The notes beneath the pieces are model-generated. The model did not search any database. It saw only the letters and a program-made list of their open reading frames with translations, and had not been told where the DNA came from. From Chitinophagaceae bacterium (GTDB taxonomy: Bacteria; Bacteroidota; Bacteroidia; Chitinophagales; Chitinophagaceae), in NCBI GenBank assembly GCA_009996675.1, contig JAACZQ010000009.1, forward strand, positions 1-64,000: a stretch of 64,000 nt of DNA. Reading direction: 5' to 3'. A program made the translations under genes and the position numbers. Each line of letters opens with the position of its first letter. The stretch's first letter is position 1. Shown here piece after piece: positions 28,614-39,519 of the stretch.

Positions 28614-29177
28614 ATGGCACTTACCAAAACTGCACGCATCCTGCTCACCGGTGCCAATATCTGGTACTTTGGCGAAGGCATGATGGGACCACTGTTTGCG
28701 GTATTTGCAGAAAAAGTAGGTGGCGATATTTTAGACATTACCTGGGCCTGGGCCACTTACCTCGTTATCACCGGACTGCTCTATATTCTCGTAGGCAGGC
28801 TGCTCAATAACAAACCCTACCAGGCCAAAGCCATGGTACTGGGTTACAGCCTCAATGCTTTGTTCACTTTCGGCTACCTGTTTGTACATTCTCCCCTGCA
28901 GTTATTCCTGGTGCAAGCCGGACTGGGTATGGCCGAAGCCATCGGAACCCCGGCCTGGGATGCACTGTATGCTAAAAGTCACAGTGAAGAGATGGACAGT
29001 TATGCCTGGGGGCTTTCAACCGGGCAATCACAGATTGTTACCGGTATTGCTTTTGCTATTGGCGGATTGATTACCCATTTTATCTCCTTCGAACTCTTAT
29101 TCATCACCATGGGCACTATTCAGGTGATGGCCGCACTGGCAACGGCAAGGATTCTGTTCATCAATAAAAGCAGCTAA
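28614..29177 (+). CDS. Short MFS-like membrane protein
   Basis: 187 aa with about 5-6 TMs (GANIWYFGEGMMGPLFAVFAEKVGGDILDITWAWATYLV). Confidence 0.6.
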   Translation: MALTKTARILLTGANIWYFGEGMMGPLFAVFAEKVGGDILDITWAWATYLVITGLLYILVGRLLNNKPYQAKAMVLGYSLNALFTFGYLFVHSPLQLFLVQAGLGMAEAIGTPAWDALYAKSHSEEMDSYAWGLSTGQSQIVTGIAFAIGGLITHFISFELLFITMGTIQVMAALATARILFINKSS

Positions 29178-29192
29178 AGTTTGTACCATCAT

Positions 29193-31772
29193 TTATCGGC
29201 CATTTTGTAATGGAAGAAACGTAAACATCCACTTTTGTACATTCTGCCAATCGCGCCCCTTGAATGAACCCATAGGTAATTTAAGCAATACGGTGTTCCA
29301 TCCTTTTTTCAACTGTAATGGATAAGGTGAACGATACTCATATCCTTCGTCGATTAAAGGTATTTCAGAATGCCCTATTTGTCCTCCCCTTTTCCAGTCA
29401 GGTGCAACTATTTCTTTCCCATTCAGCCACACTTTGCTCGAACGGGCATCCCAGGCATTTTTAGGTGGTGAGTCTGTTGCCGTGGATCTTGACAGATTAT
29501 TGAATCCAATCCAGAAGTTCTGCAGCTGATCCACATCACTCCAGATTTTTGTAGTGGCATAGTAAGTTTGATTTTCCTGCGGATTTTTCAATGCCCCCTT
29601 AATCAATGGAGCCCACCAATGTCTTAATACAACCGTCCCGCCAATTACAGATTGCTTAGGCTCTGCAAGAGATGAGCTATCCTGCCAGATGGTTTTTTCA
29701 ATAGCAAACTGCTGGTTCAATTTTCCCTGATTATAATAAGGGCCATAAATTGACCATTGCATTTGTGTTTGTTGTGCATAAGGGAAGGGTTGTTTTTTAA
29801 AATATAGTGTTTGGTGGTCAAGTAATTTCTGTTCAAACAAGCGAAAGCCATTTTCGTCGCCGTCCGAAATATTAGCAACCCATCCTTCTTGTCCGCCACC
29901 CACCCAGCTTCTTTCGGCAAAACTAACCATACCTGGATATACCGGATTCATACGCAAAACATCTGTTTCAGCGGCTTGCCTTCTATCGTTCCATACACAA
30001 AGTATACCGCCAAGTGCCTTGTCATCACCAGCCTTTTTACCCGCTATACGTCTGTTATAAATAGTAACGACTGATTCCAGCGGATCCATATGATTTAGGT
30101 ATAAGTGACGGGAATCGATATAGGCTATTTGTGTATCTGCTGTAATACGTTTTAAATCATCCATCCATAACTGCCTGATGACACTGGAACTAAAATTTCC
30201 ACCAGGCTCCCAGCCGATTACTTTTTTTCCGCTGGATTCCAACAGTGCAATTACTTCCGGAACAAATTTAGGATTGGTAATTTTCACTTCATCGGCCCCA
30301 ATATGTATGTAGGGAAGATCAATATAGGTATCACAGAACTCTGTTAGTATTTTTTTTACGATAGCCAAACCTGAATCTGTTTGCATATCTGTTTTAAAAG
30401 CCCGCTTAAATGCGGCGCTGTGGCCAGGCATATCTATTTCAGGAACAAACTGAATATGTCGTACCCGGCAATAGTCAATCAACTCTTTAATCTCTTCTAC
30501 TGTATAATACATCCCCTTATCTCGCAACATGTTATCAGGTGCTGTCAGAGCCGGATATAATTTACTTTCAAAGCGCCAGGCAATATCCTCCGTTGCATGA
30601 AAATGAAAAACATTTAACTTATACAATGCCATTCTATTTATCATTTCTTTCAGCAGTGGGATAGAAATATAATTTCTGCCAACATCAATCATAAATCCTC
30701 GAACGGGAAACGCAGGATGATCTTTTATAGTACAGGTGTTGACATAAACACCATCTTGCATTAATTGTTTGAGTGTTTGTATTGCATAGAAAATTCCATT
30801 ATTATCAACGGCCGTTATCAATATTTTTTTTGATGATACTGTTAACTGGTATGCACCTGTTGGTTGGGAAGGGACAACTGATTTTACAAGTGATATTTGA
30901 ATATAGGGTGAAATAGTATCTATAGTTGTTACCAAGCTTGTCTTTATTCCCAATTGCTGCATACTCTGTTGCAGACTGATGGCTTCACCTATGACTGCCG
31001 AATCCTGTACTACTATATTATGGCTCTGATATAATGGGAAATACTCATTACCCCATTCAAGCTTATCAGGCGTTGGAATAATAGCTGGCTTAAGAGAAAC
31101 ATCATATACGTAAGGATATAAAACCGATTTCCAAAGCAAATATCCTTTTCCATTCAAGTGCAGTCCATCATTTGTGTATTCCGGGTTTAATTTGTCGGAC
31201 TGTGCACAAAATCTGTCGTATAAATTAATAAACGAAAAGCGGGTTTTATCCGATTTCCTACTCAGCAAAGCGTTCGCTTCCTTGATTTCTGAAACGCGAT
31301 TACTATGTCCATTGAATTTTTTAAAGTCGCCATTTACCGGTAAAATACTCTCTACAAATATCTGAGTAGCGGGGCTTTGTTTATTGATAACCTGAACGAT
31401 CAGATGAATATTTTTCACCAAACTATCGGGAGTAATTCCTCTGGCAAGATCATTCACACCAATCATCAGAAACACTTTGTCTGGCTTATGTAAAGCAATC
31501 TGGTTGATCCGATAAAGTACACCAGCTGAAATATCACCACTGATTCCCCTATTTTTTATTCGAATGTCATCAAACAATTCACTCCATTCACCTCCCTCAG
31601 TAATACTATCTCCGATAAAAAAAATCTCCTGCCCGGTTTTGGGCAACATCTGAAACTGACTCGAACGCTGGTAATAATAAGTATTAAATAAGGTATTGGC
31701 TTCATCCCGAACAGGTTGTGCAGCCAGGTTAATAACCATGTAAAGAGAAATACAGAGAAATCGAAATTTCAT
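29193..31772 (-). CDS. GDSL/SGNH esterase fused to GH20 beta-N-acetylhexosaminidase
   Basis: N-terminal IFFIGDSITEGGEW, MIGVNDLARG, NDGLHLNGKGY; C-terminal GH20 FPVRGFMIDVGRNY, FVPEIDMPGHS, IHIGADEV. Confidence 0.9.
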   Translation of the reverse strand: MKFRFLCISLYMVINLAAQPVRDEANTLFNTYYYQRSSQFQMLPKTGQEIFFIGDSITEGGEWSELFDDIRIKNRGISGDISAGVLYRINQIALHKPDKVFLMIGVNDLARGITPDSLVKNIHLIVQVINKQSPATQIFVESILPVNGDFKKFNGHSNRVSEIKEANALLSRKSDKTRFSFINLYDRFCAQSDKLNPEYTNDGLHLNGKGYLLWKSVLYPYVYDVSLKPAIIPTPDKLEWGNEYFPLYQSHNIVVQDSAVIGEAISLQQSMQQLGIKTSLVTTIDTISPYIQISLVKSVVPSQPTGAYQLTVSSKKILITAVDNNGIFYAIQTLKQLMQDGVYVNTCTIKDHPAFPVRGFMIDVGRNYISIPLLKEMINRMALYKLNVFHFHATEDIAWRFESKLYPALTAPDNMLRDKGMYYTVEEIKELIDYCRVRHIQFVPEIDMPGHSAAFKRAFKTDMQTDSGLAIVKKILTEFCDTYIDLPYIHIGADEVKITNPKFVPEVIALLESSGKKVIGWEPGGNFSSSVIRQLWMDDLKRITADTQIAYIDSRHLYLNHMDPLESVVTIYNRRIAGKKAGDDKALGGILCVWNDRRQAAETDVLRMNPVYPGMVSFAERSWVGGGQEGWVANISDGDENGFRLFEQKLLDHQTLYFKKQPFPYAQQTQMQWSIYGPYYNQGKLNQQFAIEKTIWQDSSSLAEPKQSVIGGTVVLRHWWAPLIKGALKNPQENQTYYATTKIWSDVDQLQNFWIGFNNLSRSTATDSPPKNAWDARSSKVWLNGKEIVAPDWKRGGQIGHSEIPLIDEGYEYRSPYPLQLKKGWNTVLLKLPMGSFKGRDWQNVQKWMFTFLPLQNGR

Positions 31773-33295
31773 CGGATGCTGATTTTAAATGTCGATGCTG
31801 GCAGGCCTTCCGAATTAATCAGATTACCAGTAGCATAGGGCTGCCAGGAATAGTATACCAGTTTAGGTTTTGTTTTATGATCTACTGTTAATATGACTTT
31901 ACTACCGGCTATTTTTGCTGACTTGATTTTACTATCGGGAATTGAAAATCCGGCAACTGGATCATTGTTATTGGTTTTCAGTGATGAACCAACATATTGA
32001 AATTGAATAATGACCTTCCCTGCTGTATATTTAGCAACTGTAGGCAGCGGACCTGATACAATTTGCTTCTGTTTATATTCATTAAGCAGTGCCCATCTGG
32101 CCAGCCTTTTCCCCACTTCACGTTTATTGGTTGGATGTACATCATTCAACGCTCCAATATCGCTGGTAACAGCCATGCCGGTACGCGGAATATACGCAAG
32201 CATTTTTCTTTGTTCATTTCGAAATTCAGGCCAAAGCTGACTTTTGTACGAGGTAGTATCTATTGAAGACAATTGCACAAAATAAAAAGGTAATGAAGGG
32301 TTCTTCCATTTGTTTCGATAGTCTTGCACCATCAGTGCTGTTAACCTGCCATATTCTTCTACCCTTGCCATTTCTTGTGCATTGCTTTCTCCCTGGTAAC
32401 AAATAATACCACAGATAGGCAGGTTAATGCGTGGATGTATACCTGATGCATATGCAAAACCAGGCTTATATGCGTGGTTCTTACCCATTTCATCGGAAAT
32501 AACATTAGGCAGTGCCCCAACATTTTGTTCACCCCGATCCCGAACCCATACCGGAATGGAATTATTCTTTAGCCAGTTGCCAGTCACTTTTGTGGCGAAT
32601 TGTTTATTTTGCTGTAATGCTCTGATATCTATAAAAGTTTCCAAAGGAGCTCCACCAATGGAAAGATTTATCAGTCCTACTGGCACACCTGTTCTTGTTA
32701 TAATTTCCTTCCCAAAATAATAAGACACTGCGCTCATATTTTTCCGGCTATTACTGTCGCACTCTTCCCAACAGCCTTGATAAAACCGGGTCGTATTCAA
32801 ACTTGCTAATACCGAGTCTGTATAAGGCTTAGCATAAATATTTTTACCGGCATAAACCGGATTATAAATACGCAGGTTTGGAGGGGCTCTTTCTGATTTT
32901 TCTTCACTGAAAAATTGTTCATTTATCAAAGGCCATTCCATATTACTCTGCCCTATGCAAAGCCAAACATCACCTACCAGAATATTTTGTACTGTAACAG
33001 AATCAATACCAGCAGTAACAAGCAAAGTAGCGGGGCTCCCATTGGCTGGCTGTGATTTTAATACCAAGAGCCAGGTTGAATCAGTTTTGATTTTTCCTGT
33101 TATTTTATCGCCATGAAAGCTCACTGAAACACTGGTTCCCGGATTACCTTTACCCCAAACTGTAATGGGCTTATTGCGTTGCAATACCATATTGGTTGAA
33201 AAGGCCGGATCAATTTGTAAAGACACCTGTGCAGATGAGGATGTCAGAAAAAATATACCTGCATGGAAGAGTAACAGCATTAAAGACCTGTTCAC
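31769..33295 (-). CDS. Sialate O-acetylesterase-like protein
   Basis: GDVWLCIGQSNMEWPL, ICGIICYQGESNAQ, DIGALNDVHPTNKREVGKRLARWAL. Confidence 0.88.
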   Translation of the reverse strand: MNRSLMLLLFHAGIFFLTSSSAQVSLQIDPAFSTNMVLQRNKPITVWGKGNPGTSVSVSFHGDKITGKIKTDSTWLLVLKSQPANGSPATLLVTAGIDSVTVQNILVGDVWLCIGQSNMEWPLINEQFFSEEKSERAPPNLRIYNPVYAGKNIYAKPYTDSVLASLNTTRFYQGCWEECDSNSRKNMSAVSYYFGKEIITRTGVPVGLINLSIGGAPLETFIDIRALQQNKQFATKVTGNWLKNNSIPVWVRDRGEQNVGALPNVISDEMGKNHAYKPGFAYASGIHPRINLPICGIICYQGESNAQEMARVEEYGRLTALMVQDYRNKWKNPSLPFYFVQLSSIDTTSYKSQLWPEFRNEQRKMLAYIPRTGMAVTSDIGALNDVHPTNKREVGKRLARWALLNEYKQKQIVSGPLPTVAKYTAGKVIIQFQYVGSSLKTNNNDPVAGFSIPDSKIKSAKIAGSKVILTVDHKTKPKLVYYSWQPYATGNLINSEGLPASTFKISIR

Positions 33296-33297
33296 AA

Positions 33298-34500
33298 CTA
33301 ACGGTTAAATTGTCTTGAATTTTGTAAAACTTCTTGCATTAATTGTGCACAATACCATTCTTGCCGGGGCAAATGAAAAGGACCTTTGAATAAATTCCCC
33401 TTGGCTGTTTGTGCAATAGTCCCATCTCTGTGCAGATACCCGAACCATTCGCCATGTGTTTTATCGAGGAATTTTTCATAGGCATACTCATGTATCTGCT
33501 TATGCCACCGCGCATATTTTTCATTTTTTGTAAGCACATAAGCAAGCAGTGTTGCGATGATGGCTTCATTATGTGGCCACCAGAATTTCATATCTTGCCA
33601 ATACTCCTGAACAGGCTTATTGAATACATCGCGATAATATAAAATTCCGCCATACTCCTGATCCCATCCTCGTTCCCACATATAATCCAGCATGGCACAA
33701 CCTAATTTTATTAATCTTTGATCATTGCCTCTGCATTTAGCTTCATGCAGTATAAACCAGGCCCCTTCAATTGCATGGCCCGGATTCAGGGTCCTGCCAT
33801 CGATATGATCAATGATAGATCCATCTGGCGCAACCTGCTCCATAACGCATCGGATATCGTGTTTCACAAAATATTTTTCTATCTCCGCAATAAACTCCAT
33901 AATCAGTGCATCACAGTCAACATCCGGCAGATTGTAACGCAATTGCTGTGCAGTATTTAACAGGATCATAGGAACTCCTATTCCTTTCGACGGCCTGGTA
34001 TTCGTGTATTTGGCGGGCAATAATTCCGGGTGCCTGGCATACTCGACGCATCGGCTGAATATTTTTTTAGCAAGAGCAGCAGCTTCTTTGTCCCCACTTG
34101 CTTTGGCATAGGCGGCAGCTGCGATAACATAAAAGGTTTCTGAAAAAAAATATCGCCGTTTACGAATAGGTTTACCATCACGGGTTACGTGAAAAAACAT
34201 CCGTCCATCGGTATCAAAGCAATATTTATTAAGAAATTCAAACCCGATCCGGGCTGCTTCTAACCAGCTTTCTCTTGGTTCAATAGTATTGTAAAGTGTA
34301 GAAAGCATCCAAACGGCTCGCCCTTGTATCCAAACAGCTTTATCGTCGTCTATCAATGTTCCGTCAGCATCCCGCATAAACATAAATCCACCATATACTT
34401 CATCGACAGATCTCGGGAACCAAAATGCCATCGTTGAGTCTACTAATTGCTGATGATAAAATCGTTGCAATCGTTCAATATCTGTCAGTGAATAATGCAT
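33298..34500 (-). CDS. AGE family epimerase (N-acylglucosamine 2-epimerase-like)
   Basis: GRAVWMLSTLYN, RTLNPGHAIEGAWFILHEA, MKFWWPHNEAIIATLLAY. Confidence 0.88.
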   Translation of the reverse strand: MHYSLTDIERLQRFYHQQLVDSTMAFWFPRSVDEVYGGFMFMRDADGTLIDDDKAVWIQGRAVWMLSTLYNTIEPRESWLEAARIGFEFLNKYCFDTDGRMFFHVTRDGKPIRKRRYFFSETFYVIAAAAYAKASGDKEAAALAKKIFSRCVEYARHPELLPAKYTNTRPSKGIGVPMILLNTAQQLRYNLPDVDCDALIMEFIAEIEKYFVKHDIRCVMEQVAPDGSIIDHIDGRTLNPGHAIEGAWFILHEAKCRGNDQRLIKLGCAMLDYMWERGWDQEYGGILYYRDVFNKPVQEYWQDMKFWWPHNEAIIATLLAYVLTKNEKYARWHKQIHEYAYEKFLDKTHGEWFGYLHRDGTIAQTAKGNLFKGPFHLPRQEWYCAQLMQEVLQNSRQFNR

Positions 34501-34512
34501 AACCCTTTAGTT

Positions 34513-36099
34513 TTACGGAAGTATTTCTTTAATTGGAACCGGCACAAATAACAGGCTCTTCACACCTTCGTACAATATTCCTATGGTTTGATTATCAATT
34601 CTGGTCAATGAAGAATAACCAAATCCTATACGCTCGTCGATCAACAATCGATACCGGTCTGGCCAAGTATTTCCTTTATCCAGGCTGGCTCTAATACTCA
34701 TATTATACCTGCCAGATATGGTATTGGGATTACTGAAGAAGAGTACTTCCTTTTTGTTGTTTTTGTACATAATATTCTGTGTAATAATAGACGCCATACA
34801 AACAGGGTCAATTAATGTATTATAAGAACTTGGATGTTCCGTCCAGCTTTGTCCCAGGTTAATGGTAGTGGCAACACTTCGGAAAGCACCGCGGTTATCA
34901 CGCATATTCAGCATCAGCTCTCCAGGCGCAATTTCTACCACCTGACTTTCGGTGGTGTTTTCCTTAGGTCCTTTGATATGGCCCGTCCAGTTCGCCCCAT
35001 GATCTTTGCTGTATATTATCGTCGAATACGGTTTTCTGTTTTCGTCCCAGTACTGAGCGGCAAATACCAGCGTCCCATCTTTCATAGCTATGCCAGTTCC
35101 AGGACCGTTGAAAAATAAATGCCAACCAGGGTTTTTAACCACAGGTGTGATGGAAACCGGTTTAGTCCAGGTTAAGCCATCATCCTGACTACTTACTATT
35201 ACCAACTGTCCGGTGGTATCGGGCGATAGACCTGGTTTTGATCCGGCGATTGATCTGTTACCTTTACTCCACAAAGCAGCTACCCATATTGTTTTTGTAA
35301 CCGGGTCAAATAAGATGGCCGGATCACCCACTCCATTATTCTCATGTGGTTCGCCCATATCCATAATAACACGCATAGGCTCCCAGGTTTTGCCACTATC
35401 GACACTTCTGCTCAGGCCTACGTCGATATTACCTGGAAGATCTGCGCTGTTTTTATAACGGATATCATACACAGCCAGCAAACTGCCTTTATCTGTTTGC
35501 ACGATTCCTGGAATACGATACGTATTTACAGCATCATCCCCCTCCTTGCGAACCGCAATACCTATTCGCTTTGTATAACCTTTACCTAATGCAAGTACCG
35601 GAATAAGTACTTTTTTATTCACCACTACCGATGTGCAGGTTAAGGTAAGGGTTTGATCAATAGAAGCAGAAGGCTTCAAAATCACATTAAGCCAGTAATT
35701 GCTTACACCTGTTTTCAATGACTTTTTAATTTCAATTGCAAAAGACTTTGCCCCGGGCTTTACCTTGGTTAACATGTTTTGCTTATGAAAAGGTTCTGCT
35801 CCTGTTTCATATACTTCGATAAATTCAATACTCTCAAAGCCATTTTTATCAAGCAAACATTGTATAGTCTGGAGATACTGTTCTGAAGCTGTTGTTAATG
35901 GGTTATATATGGACAACTGAATAGCAGGATTATTATCATAGTTTTTAAAAACAGGCATTACCTGGCTATACATCTTCGCAGTGATGGATTGACCCCCCTG
36001 TGCTTTTATTTTCGGCAAACACATTAGCAGTGTCAGCACTATATAAAATAGCCGATAATGAAGCACACGTATATAACTCGATACATAACTATTTTTCAT
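34513..36099 (-). CDS. GH33 exo-alpha-sialidase
   Basis: RIP motif (NTYRIPGIVQ) and four Asp boxes (SVDSGKTW, SQDDGLTW, SKDHGANW, SLDKGNTW). Confidence 0.93.
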   Translation of the reverse strand: MKNSYVSSYIRVLHYRLFYIVLTLLMCLPKIKAQGGQSITAKMYSQVMPVFKNYDNNPAIQLSIYNPLTTASEQYLQTIQCLLDKNGFESIEFIEVYETGAEPFHKQNMLTKVKPGAKSFAIEIKKSLKTGVSNYWLNVILKPSASIDQTLTLTCTSVVVNKKVLIPVLALGKGYTKRIGIAVRKEGDDAVNTYRIPGIVQTDKGSLLAVYDIRYKNSADLPGNIDVGLSRSVDSGKTWEPMRVIMDMGEPHENNGVGDPAILFDPVTKTIWVAALWSKGNRSIAGSKPGLSPDTTGQLVIVSSQDDGLTWTKPVSITPVVKNPGWHLFFNGPGTGIAMKDGTLVFAAQYWDENRKPYSTIIYSKDHGANWTGHIKGPKENTTESQVVEIAPGELMLNMRDNRGAFRSVATTINLGQSWTEHPSSYNTLIDPVCMASIITQNIMYKNNKKEVLFFSNPNTISGRYNMSIRASLDKGNTWPDRYRLLIDERIGFGYSSLTRIDNQTIGILYEGVKSLLFVPVPIKEILP

Positions 36100-37342
36100 A
36101 AAAAAGATTTTCATTTTTTCCCGGAGTCAAGAAAAACAATTGCAGCATGATAGCCACCAGAACTACCGCACCCAGTATAACAAAGTCGGACACGATATTA
36201 CCAGCATCAATGGATTTGCCGAGCTGGTTAGTAATGAAAGCTCCTGCAAATACACCAGTCATATTCATAATACCATATGCCGTTGCTCTTTTTTCAGGAG
36301 GGACGATCTGACAAAGTATCGGCATATTATTAGCATCGAACACACCGTATCCAATACCAAAAAGTATTGCAGCCAACACTGAACTGGCTATCGATCCACC
36401 AACAGCAATCAAAATCAGTGCAGGTATTGTAAGTCCAAGGCCAATAGCACTGGTAAAAATTCTTCCTCTGGCATGTGTCTGTACCCATCGATCCGAAATC
36501 GTTCCGCCAACCAACACTCCGATAAGTGAAGAAACAGCAATAGTAATTGTTGCCAGCGGACCTGCCTGTGACATTGGTATCTGCAAATTTTGCGATAACA
36601 GTGTGGGCAACCAGTTTTTAATAGCCCAGCCGGGCAAACTTGGAGAAGCGAAATAAATAAGTATAATCCAGAAAGACATATTGGACAATAACACACCCAG
36701 TACTTTTCCGGTATGTGTGAATAATGAACTCTTTTTTTGTGCTTTGTCTATCAATTCATTTCTTCTGATCGCGCGTTTTTCCCGCAGCAGGAATCCCAAT
36801 ACCACTGCATAAGCAATTCCAATAAAGCCCAGGTAATGAAAAGTTTCTTTCCAGGAGAATATACCGGCGATGGTTCCTCCAAATCCACCCAGGGCCTGCC
36901 CCACATAGAATCCTGTCATATGTAAACCAATGGCCAGTGAAAGTGTTTTACTGCCATGATAGTCAGCAATCAGTGAAAGTGCTGCCGGAATATACAAAGC
37001 TTCACTAACGCCCATCAGAGCACGTAGTACATACAATTGATTAAAGTTGGTAGCAAAGCCCATAGAAAAGGTTACAGCACTCCACACAAACAAACTCACA
37101 ACAATCAGCCACTTCCGGTTTATCCTATCAGCTATCAGTCCAGAAAAAGGACTCATCAGCCCGTATATCCATAAGAATACCGACATCAGGTATCCGAAAT
37201 AAGTAGCTGTTTGTAATTCCTTAATATCTATTTCCATCGCCGGCCTCATTGTACTGATCATTTGTCGGTCGAGGTAGTTCAACAGTGCCACTATCCACAA
37301 TAATCCAACAACGACCCAGCTATATGTTTTTGATATTGCCAT
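36089..37342 (-). CDS. MFS transporter, probable sialic acid/sugar-acid permease
   Basis: 12-TM MFS; LNYLDRQMISTMRPAM, GLIADRINRKWLIVVSL; position inside the sialic acid cluster. Confidence 0.85.
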   Translation of the reverse strand: MAISKTYSWVVVGLLWIVALLNYLDRQMISTMRPAMEIDIKELQTATYFGYLMSVFLWIYGLMSPFSGLIADRINRKWLIVVSLFVWSAVTFSMGFATNFNQLYVLRALMGVSEALYIPAALSLIADYHGSKTLSLAIGLHMTGFYVGQALGGFGGTIAGIFSWKETFHYLGFIGIAYAVVLGFLLREKRAIRRNELIDKAQKKSSLFTHTGKVLGVLLSNMSFWIILIYFASPSLPGWAIKNWLPTLLSQNLQIPMSQAGPLATITIAVSSLIGVLVGGTISDRWVQTHARGRIFTSAIGLGLTIPALILIAVGGSIASSVLAAILFGIGYGVFDANNMPILCQIVPPEKRATAYGIMNMTGVFAGAFITNQLGKSIDAGNIVSDFVILGAVVLVAIMLQLFFLTPGKNENLFYEK

Positions 37343-37366
37343 AAGTACTTTTTTCGCAACTACTTT

Positions 37367-38515
37367 CTAAAATTGTGCTGCATATAATTTAGGTGATCTG
37401 ATACCGGGTTTTGTTTCGCCACCAGCTATACATATCTTATTTCCTTTTTTAATCAGTATGGCTGTAACAGGAAAAGTGATGTTGGCATTTCCGATTTTTT
37501 CACACACATTATTTCGAGTATTGTACATTAACACTTCATTGCTAAAACCGGGATGTTTTAGTTGCAATTGCTTTTTTTGCGCACTCAATTTCTCTTTCTC
37601 AGCTGGGTCACTGATTGTACTAATTACCTGCATCAGTTTTTCTACTTCATGAAACACTTTCCCCTGATCGCCACCTAAAACAGCAATAGTATGGTCGTTG
37701 ATAGCCACACCGGTTCCAGCAGAAAGAGCAAAAGGCAGTGGCGTCATTTTTGTCCATTCTCCCGCAACAAGATCATAGGAAATAACTGTATTAAACAAAT
37801 CACTGACCCCGTTACTGTTTTTTTTACGGCCGCCCAATAGCAGGATAGCATCATGCCCCATTTTAGTTTTTTGCAGTGCCATAACCATATGGGAAACCGG
37901 ATAGGGCGATTTCGCCACCAGCAACCAGCCTTGTTCTGGATGGTGCATATCCAACATAAACAATTTATCAGATACTGCCGAAAGGCCTTCTCCACCTGCT
38001 AAGTAAACACGATCATTGAAACAAATCATGCCTGCATTAGCCAGGGGTTCGGGCAATGAAGGCATTTTTTCGAAAACAATGCCCTGTGATGATTGATCTG
38101 CTTTCATCAGTACTACTTCGTTGGTAAGGCCCTGAGAATTTTCGCCTCCGGCATATATAATGCCTTTTGAAGTGACGCAACTGGCTGCATAGGCAATAGG
38201 CTGAGGAAGACGCAACATCAATTTTTGCATGAATTTTCCATCCTTCCCTGCTTCCCAAACATATACCTGATCGTAATACGCTTTTTTACCTCCATCCCAG
38301 GGCATAGTATTCGGAAAGTCAGATCCCCCACCAGCAATAATCAGTTCACCCAAACTACCACCCACCATACCGGCCAGTCCTTTTTTACCAAGTTCCAGAG
38401 GCTTGCCAGTTGTTGTCGTAAGTTCCCGCCACTGCAACAGTCCCGCCGGTAACTTTTGCGACAGGCCGGACAAAGAAGCAACCAATGCACACATAAATAA
38501 TAATATTCTATTCAT
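37367..38515 (-). CDS. Kelch-repeat protein, NanM-like N-acetylneuraminate epimerase
   Basis: Signal peptide; kelch repeats (GIIYAGGENSQGLTNEVVLM, RVYLAGGEGLSAVSDKLFML); genomic context. Confidence 0.8.
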   Translation of the reverse strand: MNRILLFMCALVASLSGLSQKLPAGLLQWRELTTTTGKPLELGKKGLAGMVGGSLGELIIAGGGSDFPNTMPWDGGKKAYYDQVYVWEAGKDGKFMQKLMLRLPQPIAYAASCVTSKGIIYAGGENSQGLTNEVVLMKADQSSQGIVFEKMPSLPEPLANAGMICFNDRVYLAGGEGLSAVSDKLFMLDMHHPEQGWLLVAKSPYPVSHMVMALQKTKMGHDAILLLGGRKKNSNGVSDLFNTVISYDLVAGEWTKMTPLPFALSAGTGVAINDHTIAVLGGDQGKVFHEVEKLMQVISTISDPAEKEKLSAQKKQLQLKHPGFSNEVLMYNTRNNVCEKIGNANITFPVTAILIKKGNKICIAGGETKPGIRSPKLYAAQF

Positions 38516-38517
38516 GA

Positions 38518-39468
38518 TTAGATACTGCCTGATCTACTAAAATCTGGTATTGCTGAACAAAATTGAAAAAAGCCGATCGATTCAGCATCTTTTACAAAAA
38601 GTTCAAATTCTTTTATACTCATATTATTTACCGGCAATCTGAATTTGCCACAATCAAAGCCCAGTAGTTTCATATAAGATTTCCCTGTGGCGATACCACC
38701 ATATTTACCGAGTAACCGAATCATTTCGATCGATTGTAACTGAAGTTGTCTGGCTTTGTCGAATTGGTTGTCATTAAATGCCTGTATCAGTTCATAATAG
38801 AGCGGTGCTGCGTAATTAAACGTACTTCCAACAGCACCCTCTGCGCCAACGGCCAATGCAGACAGCATATTTTCATCTCTACCCCAAAGCATGTCATATT
38901 TGCCGTTCTTGAAACTGAGACAGGATTGAAAGTCCATAAAGTCTTCATGTGTGTATTTGATACCACAGAAATTGGGCAAGTGCCCGTCGATTTCTTTTAA
39001 TAAATCATACATTGGAATATCAACTCCATTCAATACTGGTATATGGTAATAATAAAACGGCATTTCGGGCACTACCGAAGCTACTTCCATACAAATTTTT
39101 GCCAGTGTTTGGGCATTGGATGGTTTAAAATAGAATGGGGCCGTGAAAGATATGGAGTGTATAGATAATTTATTCGCTTTGATGGCCAGCTCCTGGCACT
39201 CACCGATACTGGTTCCTCCCAGTAATAACATTATTTTAAAGTCAGGGTCCTGCCTGGTACAATCAGCCCAAGCTTCTGTTACCAGCCATTTTTCTTTGGC
39301 GGTCAATGAAACTCCCTCACCCGTAGACCCGCAAATAAAAGCACCTTGTACATTATTCTGCTTTAGCAAATGATAATACTTTGGAATCAGGTCGTACGCA
39401 ACAGAACCATCCTCACGCATAGGGGTAAATGGTGCGGCCACTAACCCTTTGATCTTTTTTTCTTTCAT
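38518..39468 (-). CDS. nanA: N-acetylneuraminate lyase / DHDPS-family aldolase
   Basis: GLVAAPFTPMREDGSV, GAFICGSTGEGVSLT, YYYHIPVLNG, GIKYTHEDFMDF; start MKEKKIKGLV at 39468. Confidence 0.88.
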   Translation of the reverse strand: MKEKKIKGLVAAPFTPMREDGSVAYDLIPKYYHLLKQNNVQGAFICGSTGEGVSLTAKEKWLVTEAWADCTRQDPDFKIMLLLGGTSIGECQELAIKANKLSIHSISFTAPFYFKPSNAQTLAKICMEVASVVPEMPFYYYHIPVLNGVDIPMYDLLKEIDGHLPNFCGIKYTHEDFMDFQSCLSFKNGKYDMLWGRDENMLSALAVGAEGAVGSTFNYAAPLYYELIQAFNDNQFDKARQLQLQSIEMIRLLGKYGGIATGKSYMKLLGFDCGKFRLPVNNMSIKEFELFVKDAESIGFFQFCSAIPDFSRSGSI

Positions 39469-39498
39469 AACGTATAAAATAAGTAAAAAAAGGGGAAA

Positions 39499-39519
39499 AA
39501 CCAGGGGCCGGGCCCCTGG
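39499..39519 (-). terminator. Strong GC-rich hairpin between susD-like gene and nanA
   Basis: Perfect 21-nt palindrome ACCAGGGGCC-G-GGCCCCTGGT followed on the minus strand by TTTTCCCCTTTTTTT. Confidence 0.65.
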
